This document shows, piece by piece, positions 14,676 to 26,449 of a DNA stretch of 58,000 nt. The notes under the pieces are model-generated. The model was not told where the DNA came from. It saw nothing but the letters and a program-made list of their open reading frames with translations, and did no database searches. The stretch's first letter is position 1. Each line of letters opens with the position of its first letter. Made by a program: the position numbers and the translations under genes. Origin of the DNA: Diphasiastrum complanatum (taxonomy: Eukaryota; Streptophyta; Lycopodiopsida; Lycopodiales; Lycopodiaceae); assembly GCA_029204225.1 (NCBI GenBank), contig CM055100.1, forward strand, positions 33,201,645-33,259,644, in the 5' to 3' direction.

Positions 14676-16180
14676 TTAGTAACTAAATAGACTACCAACT
14701 AAAACAAGTAAGGAAACAAAATTAATTATTACCTTGAAATTTTTGAATGACAAGAAAAACTCCGAAAGTGCAGCATGGGAGCTTGAAATAGGATAGTTTG
14801 TTATGACTTCCTCCCAGCTTTTGCAGGCCAGCCTCTGCACCATAACTTCATGTATTCTCATGAAAATTTTATGACTGAAAAAAACAAAAAGGGTTAGTTA
14901 CATGATTACTTTAAAAAGTGAATTTGAAAGCAATAAAAACATCTATTTGCAAATTAAATACTTGTTGAATTCGTCCACCATTTTCTCAAGTGAAAACACC
15001 TTCTCAATTACCCTTGTCAAAATAGAGGTCAGGACGATCTCGTCTTTCACTCCTTACAAAGACCTCTAGAGATGGCCTTTCATATCTTATGGCAGTTCTT
15101 CAATAAGCAAATCTTTTATTTTACTTTTTCATATTTTTCCACCTATACTTTCATCCTTAACTCTCGCATTTTTTCGGCCTTTAAGCTCCTTGTTCTCCCA
15201 CATGGTAAAAGTTTTATCCTGAAGCTCCTAGATCTTTCCAGTGCGGAAGGCTAGTTGGAACAATGGATCGAACTGTCTTAGACCATCTGACTTCTCTGAC
15301 TCGTCAATAAAGACTCCAACTTCGAGCAAACAAGTTCTCCTGAGATTTATATTAGGCTTCCCATGTTTAATTGTATGGTCTTCGAATTTGTGATCAAAAA
15401 ACCTTATTTTCTCAATAAAAGACATCTTTGTTCGATAATCATTATCATTTTTACGATCCCAAGCTAAAAGTTTTTCTTCCTCATTCGTTAACCCTGCAAA
15501 AACCTTGCAATCAACAAAACCGAAAACCATGGAGGCAACACCATTGTAACAAAGAAACACATTTTGGAAACTTTTGAAATGTTTTGAGTTTGAAGATAGT
15601 TTTGTATCATTTTGTTCCAACAAAATTAGGGCTTATTGATTATTCAATGTTTCATGTAAATCTCATCATTTTTTCCACTAATTTACTATCATACCTATTA
15701 GTAATTTGAATTGCTAGTGGGCATGTGGTTATTTCAGTTATGATCAACTTTCCCAATGTGATAGATTTAGGGTCTACATATTGTTAGGGGTTTTTCCATA
15801 TCATAGGTTTTAGAGATCCTTACATGCTTTTAGGAGTTTTTTACCCCATTCACTTTCGAACAACCATCAATTGTCCACGAGCCTCTGCGGAATGCGACCT
15901 ACCAATTACAAAGTAATTATAATTCATTGTTTTTTCTTCCTTGAAGTCTTTCTTGGCTGGGTATTCTGCAGGATCCACTAAAACAATGAATGGAACTACA
16001 ATGGGTTGATGATTAAGTTTCATTTTCTTCATTAAATTTGATACATGCACATTATGAGGCGCCCGTACTTCGAGAGGTCTTCGATGTGTATCTGGATCAA
16101 CGGGTGGTCTATGAATTCTACATATTGGCAACTGAAAAAGATGATGACTGACCAATTTATCTCTGACCATGATAGCTATT
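14676..16180 (-). pseudogene. ParB/sulfiredoxin-fold protein remnant with introns
   Basis: Exon 1 (about 16180-15846) encodes LPICRIHRPPVDPDTHRRPL, VHVSNLMKKMKLNHQPIVVP, FIVLVDPAEYPAKKDF and NYFVIGRSHSAEARGQL. This matches the ParB N-terminal pattern of a target-strand RP, a helix, P-I-x-V, then (I/V)-x-G-x-H-R/S-x-x-A. Exon 2 (15630-15228) has FAGLTNEEEKLLAWDRKNDN and DYRTKMSFIEKIRFF. The same frame continues to about 14960 with several stops (VKDEIVLTSILTRVIEKVF). A further exon (about 14866-14715, after TTTTTTCAG) reads RIHEVMVQRLACKSWEEVI. LTR sequence truncates the N-terminus near 16178. ParB domains bind DNA and hydrolyse CTP in bacteria. The role here is unknown. Confidence 0.6.
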
Positions 16181-16412
16181 TCCACATGTGTGAGCTATCC
16201 TCTACACATGGGATGTGACACCTATTCAAAATATTTGACTCATGCAATCATTAGATTTGTGCCATGAGTCATATCTCTAGAAAACTAGTTTTTGGCCATT
16301 TTAGCCTCTAGAACTTGAATTAAATCATATGTACAACATATATGATTATGGTACATGAAAAGTACACTAGTTTCACACTTGGGAATAGCTCCACACATGT
16401 GTGTCTATCCTA
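16176..16412 (-). mobile_element. LTR fragment, CACACGTGTG family, reversed
   Basis: It is the reverse complement of the LTR segment at 35239-35460, including the paired motif TTTCACACTTGGGAATAGCT / CCACACATGTG (16371-16403), the TATGATTATGGTACATG stretch and TTTTTGGCCATTTTAGCC. Both ends are truncated. It cuts into the ParB-like remnant. Confidence 0.75.
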
Positions 16413-16485
16413 TATACAAGATTTTTGGCCTCTACCAAGCTTATTTTTGCATTTTTCACAATCGACATTCAAGACAAGGAGAAAT

Positions 16486-16933
16486 GGATCCAAGCCATGA
16501 ACGAAGAGACCTAGTCGCAAGAAACGAATTGAAGACCAGCTTCATTGGAACGAAGCAAATGGTGATGGACATCTTCACCAAGTCCTTAGACAAAGGATTG
16601 TTCGAGAGGCAGAGAAACAGTCTAGGAGTCATAAAGCTACCACACTTTGAGAGGGAGCTAAAGAAACAAAATGTTTCAAGCCACAAAGCTTTGCTAGCTT
16701 TCGAGCTCATGTCTACACAAATGCAAGGGAACTGCTTGAACGTGAAGACCAAAGCTTTGAGGACTGAAGGATACCCGAAAACAAAAGTAAAACATTCGTG
16801 GAATGAAGGATACGTGAATGTGAAGATCAAATGTTCGTGGACCCAAAGAGGCTCAATGGCGAAGCCGAATGCCGAAGAACACACGAAGGTGAAGAAGACT
16901 CGAAGACCGAAAGACGATGGATCTTCACGCTCC
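16486..16933 (+). pseudogene. Copia RNase H C-terminal end and 3' spacer
   Basis: LKTSFIGTKQMVMDIFTKSL and DKGLFERQRNSLGVIKLP form the conserved end of copia RNase H (compare VDLLTKLLDKSLF at about 20930). The following 230 bp hold diverged repeats of a GAAGGATACGTGAATGTGAAG type. It lies directly before an LTR start at 16934, so it is the 3' end of an element upstream of the next one. Confidence 0.75.
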
Positions 16934-17080
16934 TGTTAGAAATGGTGAACTCCTGCAACTTTGTCACAGCACGAACAAGACATGAAGGTCGAACGAGAAC
17001 AGTTCGTGACAGTCAACGTGTCCTTGACTCGAAGCACGAATGATTCACGAATCATAAACACACCTCCAGGACCCAGCAAT
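16934..17080 (+). mobile_element. Partial LTR (5' side) of copia element
   Basis: TGTTAGAAATGGTGAACTCC onward matches 21022-21160 with scattered substitutions and small indels. Homology ends near 17080, just before gag. The rest of the LTR and the PBS appear deleted compared with the right copy, which is about 870 bp. Confidence 0.75.
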
Positions 17081-17102
17081 GATTCTTCCAGACAATACAA
17101 TA

Positions 17103-17920
17103 TGGCTACAACAATTCAGACCAGAGTAGCAATCAGTCTTGATGGTGCAAATTACAGAATCTGGAAATTCCAAATCAAAACACTCCTGAAGGGCGAAGGC
17201 ATCTGGTACTGAGCTCTCAGAGGTGCAGCCTCCAGAGGGAGACCCGAGGAGAACTGAATGGATCAGAAAGGATGAGCGCGCAATGGCAATCATCGTTTCA
17301 TCCATAAATGAAGATCTACTCATACAGATTGAAGACTACAAAAACAGCCATGCAGCGTGGGAAAGATTAAAACAGAAGTATGAAGTGAGGACTGCAGCTT
17401 CAATCATGCACCTTCACAATCAGCTGCAATCCATATGGTGGGATGACAACCAGTTAGATTAGCACGTTGAGAAGATCAGAACGATCTTCGCTCAACTCGC
17501 TGCATCAAGACAAGAGCACCAGGTCCCAGCACCACAACAGTTGATGTACTTCATGAATTCTCTACCGACGTCCTATCAGCCACTAAGAATGCTCAAACTG
17601 AGTCTATTATATATGACATTTGACAAAGCAGTCAGTCTTGTCGCTGATGAGAGACTGATGAGAGACGAAGGAGAGGGAAGCAGTGAAAGGAAAGAAGAAG
17701 AACAAAAACAAGCCAAGATTCGAGAAGATGAAGTCCTTGAATCAACAATCTTCTTCCTGCGATCACTGCCACAAACTAGGCCATACGACTAACAAATGCT
17801 GGTTCAATCCAGCAATACCTTGCATGCACTGCAAGAAGAAAGGGCATTCTGCATACGACTGCAGATTCAATCCAAAAAGGATAAACAAAGTTGAAAAGGC
17901 AAATGTTGCAGAGTCATCAC
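17103..17920 (+). pseudogene. Copia gag with two CCHC zinc knuckles
   Basis: It starts MATTIQTRVAISLDGANYRI, followed by WKFQIKTLLKGEGIW, the usual copia Gag (DUF4219/UBN2) opening. After a TGA and a frame shift near 17212, the body continues (NSHAAWERLKQKYEVRTAAS, FMNSLPTSYQPLR). A TAG at 17460 replaces Gln in D-Q-HVEK. Two knuckles follow: CDHCHKLGHTTNKC and CMHCKKKGHSAYDC, both with intact C-C-H-C spacing. Gag packages the element RNA in cytoplasmic particles. This copy cannot be translated without suppression of stops. Confidence 0.9.
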
Positions 17921-17989
17921 ATGATGCTGAAAGAGGTGGCGAAGCTTTCACAATACTTGACGAAGCTTCGACAAGCTACTCTGAACACG

Positions 17990-19350
17990 ACTACGATGTA
18001 GTCATCGATTCAGGAGCAACATCTCACATAACCTGCAACAAGAAAATCTTGATCAACTTTTGCAAATTCAAAAACGACAAAGTAGTGATTCTAAGCGATG
18101 GAAGTAGACATGATGTCAAAGGCATCGGCTCTCTATAACTACGAACATTATCAAGCCAAGCAAAGCTGCCAAGACCACTCTATGTGCCCTCACTCAGAAA
18201 GGATCTGCTATCTGTCTCCAAGATGGCAGATCTAGGCATTCGAGTTTTTTTTGATGACAACACTTGTCGTATGATCGAGAAGATGACAAACAAGTTGCTG
18301 ACGGTTGGATGCAGAGAAGGAAATCTCTACCAAGCCAAAATAATCAGCAACTCTAAAAGCATATTAAATGTCTCAGAAAACGAAGATCAGCTCTGGCATA
18401 GAAGAATGTATCATCTGAACATGCAGAGCCTGCATGACATGAGCAGAAAGGACATTGTCACAGGTCTCAAGATTTTAAGGCCAGAGGCTGAGTTCTGCGA
18501 AGCTTGTTAGACAGGCAAGCAACATCCGAATCCATTCACACATGAGGGAAGAAGAGCCAAAGAAGTTCTTGAGCTCGTCCACTCTGATGTGTATGGAACG
18601 ATGAAAATAGATTTGCTCTCAGGTTTGAAATATTTTCTAATGTTCATAAATGATTATAGCCGAATGACCACGATCTACTACTTGAAGAAGAAATCTGATG
18701 TATTTGATTCTTTTAAGAAGTTCGTGGCATTCGCAGAGCGACACACCTTGAAAAAGATACAGACCCTTAGATCTGACAATGGAGGTGAATACAAAAGTAC
18801 AGAATTCTCAAGATTCTACAAAGAACAGGGGATAGAACACTAGTTCACTCCTGCATACACACCATAATACAACGGTGTGGCAGATAGAAAAAACAGAACG
18901 CTAGTCGAAGGAGCCAGATGCATGATGGTGCAGGCTCAATTGCCAGGTCAATTTTGGACCGAGGCAATAGTTGTAGCTATACACCTACAGAACAAATCTA
19001 CAACGACAGCACTGGAGAACAAAACACCATACAAAATATGGACAAGCAGAAAGCCTGATCTATATGTGCAGCATACAAGCACATTTCAAAGGAAAAGAGA
19101 AGCAAGCTCGATGACAAATTCGAACAAACAATCATGGTTGGCTACTCGAATGAAACACATGTGTATAGACTCTATGATCCAACCACGAAAAAGGTTGTTT
19201 CGAATAGAGATGTGAAGTTCGACGTCTCCACATTCCCTGGACTGAAAGATGAAAGAGGCCATGAGATCTTCACACTGCTGCCTATTCAAAAGAGAGATCG
19301 AGGACATGCATCAAATCAGAATGCAGAGCCCCAGATTTCAAAGCAGTAGG
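17990..19350 (+). pseudogene. Copia protease and integrase
   Basis: The aspartic protease motif VVIDSGATSHITCN lies at about 17999. After a TAA at 18136, PSLRKDLLSVSKMADLGI and LWHRRMYHLNMQSLHDMS lead into the integrase zinc region (CEAC, then TGKQHPNPF). Core motifs ELVHSDVYG (first Asp), FINDYSRMTTIYYLKKKSDV and LRSDNGGEY (second Asp) are present, so the catalytic Asp residues are kept. Stops at 18508 (C-Q-T), 18841 (H-Q-F) and 18865 (P-Q-Y) are all Gln-to-stop. The integrase end VFKHIPKEK-like region is shifted near 19080. Confidence 0.9.
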
Positions 19351-19559
19351 AAGCAGAGGATCGACCCCACGAACAAGAAATGTTTGAGCAGCGACGAAAC
19401 AAACCTCGAAGGTCAACAAGACAAAGAAGAGCTCCAGACTGCTATTTTGATAATGTTCAATGGAGCGAAGACACGTAGTACAAGTATTGCAGCTTCACAG
19501 AATAGCCAGCAACATACCAAGAAGCTATCCAGAGTCCAGAAGGAGAATTCTGGAAGCAG

Positions 19560-20160
19560 ACAATGTTAGAGGAGATCGAGTCAATGAGGCATGGACATTA
19601 GAGCCACTGCCAGAAAACAAAAAAATAGTCGACTGCAAGTGGGTGTACAAGAAAAGACTAAAATCAGATGGCACTATTGGCCGCTACAAGACAAGGCTTG
19701 TCGCAAAGGGCTACACGCAGAGATATGGTGTCGACTATTTTGACACATATTTGCCCATGGTGAAGATGACAAGCATAAGGCTACTCCTTGCATACACCAC
19801 ATAGTACAATCTGGAAATTCACCAAATTGACATGAAAATAGCCTTTCTCCACAGAGATCTAGAGGAGGAAATCTTCATGAAGCAACCTAAAGGCTATGAA
19901 GACCCCGACAACAAACAATATGTCTATCGATTGCAGAGATGCATCTATGGTCTAAAACAGGCATCACGAGCCTGGTACAAAAAGCTTGATGGTCTTCTGA
20001 AGTCTCTAGACTTCAACCCTATTCAACCAGACTATAATGTCTACATCAAAAGAGTAGAAAAGGATTTTGTAATACTGACCATTTTTGTGGATGATTTGCT
20101 GATGATAGAAAATTCTTTGATGCTGATCAAAGACATGAATAGTCAGATTTCTTAAAGCTA
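19560..20160 (+). pseudogene. Copia reverse transcriptase
   Basis: Conserved blocks in one frame are VDCKWVYKKRLKSDGTIGRY, KTRLVAKGYTQRYGVDYFDT, HQIDMKIAFLHRDLEEEIFM, CIYGLKQASRAWYKKLDGLL and the catalytic IFVDDLLMI. The Asp pair is intact, so decay is recent or mild here. A TAG at 19802 sits where T-Q-Y is expected. It lies in the usual copia order after integrase and before RNase H. Confidence 0.9.
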
Positions 20161-21011
20161 TGAAATCACAGATCTTGGAGAAGCAACAAAATGCCTAGGG
20201 CTGGAGATCAGAAGAGATCGAACAAATGGCAAAATGCACTTGAGTCAGTCAGAATACGCCAGAAAAGTGCTGAAGCAGTACCACATGATGGACTACAAAG
20301 AAAAAGCCACACCAATGATAACAGGATTGCCCAAAAATAGAAGAGGAAAAACAAAAGATTGCAGGTATACCCTACTAGAACTTAATCGGGAGTCTGATGT
20401 ACTTGACAATTTGTACCAGATTGGATCTAGCCTTCTCTGTTTACGCATTGAGCCAATTCTGTTCCAATTCTGGTCTAGCACATTAGCAAATGGCCAAACG
20501 AATCATACAATACCCAGAATATTGGATTAACCTATAGAGCTAGAAACGAGGAGAAAGGATTCGAGCTGCAAGGATGACAGCAAGTCCATTACTGGAGGAT
20601 GTACAATAGTGTGCAAAGCTGCAATCAGCTAGATATGCAAAGAAGCAAACTCTGGTAGCTCAATCCTCTTGCGAAGCTAAGTATGTCGCAGCCTCGAAAG
20701 TGGCGAATAAGGTAGTGTGGTTGTGGATGATGTTGGAGGCAATCGGGATACCACAAGAGGGGCCAAGCACGATGATGATGGACTCCCAAAGTGCCATCTA
20801 TCTGTCCCAGGATCCTGTCTTCCATTCAAAGATGAAGCACATTCCTCTGAAGTACCATCACATTCGAGATTTAATCTCGAAAGGAGAGCTCCAGGTCCAG
20901 TTCATAAAATCAGAAAGTATGGTTGTAGATCTCCTCACAAAACTGCTCGACAAGTCACTCTTTACCAAGCAAAGAGAGGCAATCGGACTGAACCAACAAA
21001 GCTACAAGGTT
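20161..21011 (+). pseudogene. Copia RNase H
   Basis: It begins EITDLGEATKCLGLEI and LSQSEYARKVLKQYHMMDYK. The middle (20340-20640) is frame-shifted. The end is open: SSCEAKYVAASKVANKVVW-type sequence, SQSAIYLSQDPVFHSKMKHI, KYHHIRDLISKGELQVQFI and VDLLTKLLDKSLFTKQREAI. The polypurine tract (CAAGAGGGAG) and the 3' LTR start follow at once. Confidence 0.85.
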
Positions 21012-21021
21012 CAAGAGGGAG

Positions 21022-21890
21022 TGTCAGAAATGGTGAACTCCTACAACTTTGTCGCAGCACGAACAAGACACGAAGGTCGAACGAGAACAATTCGCGACTT
21101 GACTCGAAGCACGAACGATTCGCAAATCAATTGCGAATCGTAAACACACCTCCAAGACCGTAAACCGCAAAAGGGGCGCAGAACAAAAACTACAAAAAGA
21201 AACAAAAAGAACAAAACAAACGAAAAGAAATCTTACGTGCTGCCAGCTAGCAACTCAACAGGCTTCATGCCCAGCTGAAATGAATAGCAACGACGGAGAC
21301 TAACTAACTAGTTGATTAGCGTTAACTAGTCTTGTGATTCTATGTTTAGCTATCTTGTAAACTCCACACAACGGAGGTATAAACAATCCTCTCTGGATCA
21401 TAACTAAAAGAAGAGAGATAGTGAATACAAAGATATGTAAGAAATAAAGAGAGACGTAGCGAATAGAGCAAGAAAGCAAAAATACCATAGATGTGCATGA
21501 AAGTCTGCCAACGAGCAAAACACGGCGAAAGAGCAGAGACTCATTCCGCCAACGAGCGAGACATTGATGATCTCATTCTAAAACCAAACTGACAATATAG
21601 TTGCTCTATTTCGTGTATCTCTTGGCCTTGTGATGTGTCTCTTGATTGCTAAAATAAAATATGTACTGTGATGCGTAGTCGAGTGTCTAAGATCTCGTAA
21701 GAGCTTCCGCACGAAAAGAAAATTCAAAGATAGGAAATTTTTCATGAATCAGAAGAGAGGACGAACACGAAACAAACTAGAAAAAGCTTGCTAAAATGAA
21801 CTACAACGTAGGTCAGCAGTGTCTGTCTACACTCTAGAGGATTGTAGATCTGATCTAGCAAACATAATCGAATTCCATTCGAGTTTCACA
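21022..21890 (+). mobile_element. 3' LTR of copia element
   Basis: It begins TGTCAGAAATGGTGAACTCC directly after the polypurine tract AAGAGGGAG and ends TTTCACA near 21890. Its first 140 bp match 16934-17080. A PBS-like site follows, so a second internal region once lay to the right. Confidence 0.7.
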
Positions 21891-21894
21891 GTAG

Positions 21895-21905
21895 TGGTAT
21901 TAGAG
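21895..21905 (+). other. Degenerate primer-binding site
   Basis: TGGTATTAGAG resembles TGGTATCAGAG, the sequence complementary to plant initiator-Met tRNA. It lies a few bases after the LTR end. Confidence 0.55.
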
Positions 21906-21979
21906 TGACCGCAATTCATGTTGCATCCGAACCAATTATGTTCTGTTGTTCTATTATATTCTCAACAACTTGGCTACTT

Positions 21980-24068
21980 GATTTAGTCCTTCTTTAAGTC
22001 TGCTAGTTGTAAGGAACTAAGTGATCTTCTCAGTCCAAAGTGGAGTGGCGTCAATCTGAATAAGACATGCATCGGGTAGTTCATCGTTGACTGGTTCATC
22101 GGCTTTTTCACCGTTTGGAAGTCGAGAACGGTGATCGAGCATGAAGTATTGTGTGTCTTTCCTAATGACTAGACGGAAGGTGAATTCTTCAAGGATTAAT
22201 ATCGATCTTGCTAGTCGTCCGGTTCTACAAAGATTTATTTACAATATATAACAAGGCTTGATGGTCCGTGTAAAATACAAAGGTTTGGCCTAGCAAATAA
22301 TGTCGCAATTCTTGTACAATGTAAACCATGGCCAGTGCTTCATGTTCGGTTGTTGTATAGTTTACTTCAGCAAGCACCAATTGTCTGCTTAAGAAACATA
22401 TTGCAAAATCTTTGTTATACTCACCCAGTTGTGCTAGGATACCTCCAATAGCATACTTACTTGCGTCAGTATGCACATGGAATTCCTTCGTGTAATCAGG
22501 GGAATGGAGTATAAGTGCCTTAGTGAGGGCCGGTTTTAGTTCCTCAAAAGCTTTTATTCCTTCCTTGGTCCACCTAGTGAGGGCTGGTTCTAGTTCCTCA
22601 AAAGTTTTTTTTACTTCCTCAGTCCACCTAGGGTCAACTACAACTAAATAAACGAGCCATGCCTAACCAACATAGTCGATTATGAAGATGCGGTAGTAGA
22701 TAGTATGGCCTAGAAAAATGTATACTTCCTTCACTGTGGCACATAAAGGCATATCAACTATAACCTTGATATTAGAAGGGTAGAAATATTGTCCTTCTAT
22801 ATAATATGTCCGAGTACAACCCCATGGATTACCCAGATTTGGCACTTCTCAAGTTTTAGTGATATTCCGAACCATCAACAACGAATGATGATCTTCTCAA
22901 GTGCTTCGAGGTGTTTTTCTGTGGAAGAATGCACCCCCAGATCATCAAGATAAATCTCGACGATGCGGTGGAACAAATCTTGAAATGCCATTTGCATCAC
23001 ATGTTGGAACATGGAAGGGGCATTGCATAAGCCAAAAGGCATTTTATTGTATGCATAAATGCCATATTCCATGGCAAAAGCCATTTTGTGTTGAGCTTCA
23101 AGTGCTATCTTGACTAGGAAATAGCCACTAAATCCATCTAAGAAGCTAAAAGCTTCAACTCCTGCCATTTCCTCTAGAATTTGTGTCGTTAAGGGCAACA
23201 AGAAGTGGTCTTTTTTAGTAACTACATTAAGATTCTTGAGGTCAACGCATATACAAAGATTTCCATTTTTCTTGGGCACCACCAGGATGGGCGATAGCCA
23301 ATCTGTATGCTGGACTTCGTAAATGAAACCAGCATCAAGCAGCTTCTTAATATCCTCATCGATCCTTTTACAATAAACAGAGTTACCATGATAAGGTTTA
23401 GCCCGAATAGGCTTAGTGTGTTCCTTGAGTGGAAAGGTATGGACTGTTACTTTAAGTGGGACCCCCATTCATTTCAGTGTAATTCCTGGCAAATACATCT
23501 CTATATTTCCTTAGTAAGGTCCCCAAATCAAATAGTTGATCTGGCGTTAGGTGGGCTCCAACCTGAACAAAATGATCCATGTCTTCATCAGAATCTTTAA
23601 GATTGAGTGGGACTATCTTAGTAGGTCCTTCAAAAGATGGAAAAACTTGTGTAGGCTCCCGCTTTGGTTGTGGCAGTTGGATAACAACCTCGTCAATCTT
23701 TGAAATGTTGCGGAAGATCAACAGGTGGTTCGACAAAGTTCTCGGAAACTTTGAGAATTATTGATGGGGATTTGCTAACAGAGCTAGATGCTCTTTCGCT
23801 CGAATGGTACTTTTGAGATTCTGACAATGGTTGAATTGGCTGTTTCACGTATTTGTTTTTGGTGCTCGGTTAGTTTTGTATCTATTATTTTATGTTTGTT
23901 TAACCGAGGTTGTCTGGTACTTTGTGGAGGTGGTGTGGTTGCCTCTTGGACTAACTCTTCATCAATGGCCTCACAAACTTCATCTGGAAGACACTCGGTG
24001 GAGGTAGAGTGTAAGCACGGACAAATGCATGTAACAGGAGTGTGCCATAATCAAACACGGGAACAAGA
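21980..24068 (-). pseudogene. Gypsy pol remnant 1 (spacer, RT, RNase H)
   Basis: Reading leftward on the minus strand, a spacer homologous to Gypsy 2 (about 24068-23740) is followed by reverse transcriptase 23468-22875 (LLDAGFIYEVQHTDWLSPIL, VVPKKNGNLCICVDLKNLN, FGLCNAPSMFQHVMQMAF, the catalytic IYLDDLGVHS) and RNase H (MHTDASKYAIGGILAQLGEY, FYTDHQALLYIVNKSL). Frames break at about 22860, 22660 and 22500. A duplicated TAGTGAGGGC(C/T)GGTT patch lies near 22524 and 22571. The integrase is missing. It is similar throughout to Gypsy 2 at 26.45-30.8 kb but is a separate copy. Confidence 0.88.
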
Positions 24069-25172
24069 AGATCGCCAGTAGATAGTCGCAAGAAACTCCA
24101 AAATTTGCACTTCACTGAGGTACAAATGGTGTCGTTGTCTACCTTCAATCACACACTCACCACCATTGGCCATGTGAATTGCTTTCTTGGCTCCATCATA
24201 AGTGACCAAAGAAGTAAAGAACTCCTTGTGACTAGTCATGTGTGAACTAGCTCCACTATCAATCTACCACGAATCTTTGCCACCTTCACTTGATATTGGA
24301 CTTGAAGAACACATCAAAAGAGAATCACCACCACCTAGATCCTTATCATTAGTAGTAAAGTTGCTTTGCTTGCTACCTTCATATCTTTGCTTCTTGAAAC
24401 ATTCATTAACAAAATGCCCTTTGATTCCACAATAGAAGCATTTCAACTTACACTTATCTTTCTTTTTTCCAAAAGAAGAAGTCTCACCTTGATCTTGTCC
24501 TTTTGACCACTTGCCTTTGCCTTTACCCTTGAACTTGCCTTTGATGGACATAGCATCCTCTTCATAATGAGATGTCGATGTAGATCCACCTCCTCTTGAT
24601 TGAAGCCTATACTTCTCATTCACCAAGATCTCTTGCAAATCCACAATATTTGGCAAAGTCTTTTGAATAGCAAAACTTTGGACAAGATTAGCATGATCAT
24701 CCAACAAGCCATTAAGTATAACTTGAACAAGTTATACCTCCTTAATGCTTTCATCGATACATGCTAACTCATCATTGAATGCTTTAATCCTCAAAACAAA
24801 AGCATGAGTACTCTCTTCCTTGTTTTGCAAACTTTGAAAGATTTTCCTCCTAAGATTAAGCACTCTTGATGTAGACTTGGATTCATAAAGCTTCTTCAAA
24901 GCTTCCCAAGCCTCCAAAGATGATGTGCACTTACCAACTTCCTTGAGAAGTTCATTGGTAACATTCATCTTAATCATGTGTAGAGCTTTCTTTGCTCTCT
25001 TATCATACCTCACTTGATCTTGAGGTGCTTGAGGCCTCTCCTCCACACCTGCAACAATCTCCATCAACTCATTCATCTCCAATAAGGACTCCATCCTGAC
25101 CTTCCAAGTAGAATAGTTGATTGAGGTTAGCCTATCATTGCTCTCCAACATGAATCCACCACTTGTAGCCAT
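24069..25172 (-). pseudogene. Copia gag and protease start
   Basis: The start is ATG at 25172 (MATSGGFMLESNDRLTSINY). The Gag body includes STWKVRMESLLEMNELMEIV, LEAWEALKKLYESKSTSRVL and FVLRIKAFNDELACIDESIK. An in-frame TAA near 24734 precedes LVQVILNGLLDDHANLVQSF. An intact CCHC knuckle, CFYCGIKGHFVNEC, follows. A TAG (W-stop-IDSG) precedes the protease motif IDSGASSHM. Homology to copia ends near 24068, where gypsy sequence begins. Only two stops interrupt about 360 codons, so the inactivation is modest. Confidence 0.9.
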
Positions 25173-25761
25173 GTTGCAATGACTTGATCTTCTTATATCA
25201 ACCTGTTCCAATTCACAAATCACTCTCTTTAATTACAACAAATGAACTCAAGAAGAAATCACAAAGATATGGAACCTCTCAAATCTCTTCTAGCACTTTT
25301 AACTAGGAAATCAACACATAGAATAGTGAAATCTTGATCAACCTATGATCTATCCTCAATATAATGATTCTTGCCACTTACTAAGATTGAAACACACTCA
25401 AATGAAGTTCAATAACCAAACAAACTAGAGATCCAATCAAAATTAGGGTTTTGACAAAATCACAAAAAATTGAATATCTCAAATTCTACATGCAATTTCT
25501 AGAAACTTGATATATCTTCTTGTAGCCTCCAATGAGACCTTCCTAATGCACCAAAAATCATCTAATTCCAGTAAGCCAAGTTTGAAATCAGAATTGATCA
25601 AGTATATAACCCTATATTGAGTTTTGACCTACAAAAGATCAATTCTACACATGCAAAAATGCTGATTTTTGAGTAAAATCAATCTAGCATGCTCTAGCAT
25701 TGGTAACTCCTCGAAATCCTTGCTAAAGATGGCTGATCCTTTCATAACCTGAAACAAAATA
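25173..25761 (-). other. Copia 5' untranslated leader
   Basis: About 590 bp between the PBS and gag start, AT-rich, with no frame of note. It is placed by its flanks. Confidence 0.7.
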
Positions 25762-25773
25762 GCTCTGATACCA
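25762..25773 (-). other. Primer-binding site
   Basis: GCTCTGATACCA is the complement of TGGTATCAGAGC (plant initiator-Met tRNA PBS), immediately inside the LTR end. Confidence 0.9.
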
Positions 25774-26449
25774 TGTGAAGGATTTCAGATCATTCAAGAT
25801 TCAATCCATGTCCCTGATCTTTGGTTACAATAAGGAGCAAACCAACAATCTTGCCAATGTAGAAAAATCAGCATCAACATACAAAATGAGATGCAAACTC
25901 TAAGAGATACTGATCAAACATGAACTAAAACATAAAATATGGTTGATGTCCGTATAGTTACAGTACCCTACTGTCTTTCACACGTGTGGAATGGAAAATA
26001 GCAAAACTTGACCATTCCACACACAAGATTGCAAGATATCACCAAGATAGTGCACCAATGAGTAGTAGAACCCAAAGAGAACCATGTATAATGATGAAAT
26101 GAGAGAGGGAAGAGAGAAGATATGTCTCTCCATGAGTTACATCCTTTTATAGAATTTACAAACCCTATTTGGCCACTTGGCTTTCCCTCCAAAATGTAAA
26201 CCCTACTATTTTTGGGTCTAGATTCACTGTACCCAAAGTTCAAATTTGAATCTCTCTCAAACTCGACTACCAACTTTCTCACACTTTCAAAAAGTGTTTA
26301 TTAAATGTATTTTGAAACTAATATAACTTCAAAAAGTTTATCTCTAAGTCTAAAATGAGTTTTGGCCTTATATTGACAATTTACCAAAATATGACTAAAC
26401 TAGACTAAACTAGACCAAAATATCGCTAAACTAGTTGAAATCTCTCACA
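25774..26449 (-). mobile_element. 5' LTR of minus-strand copia element
   Basis: On the minus strand it starts TGTGAGAGATTTCAACTAG and ends next to the PBS, about 676 bp. It carries CACACGTGTGGAATGG near 25980. The right border at 26449/26450 joins gypsy integrase coding sequence, so this element inserted into or recombined with Gypsy 2. Confidence 0.8.
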
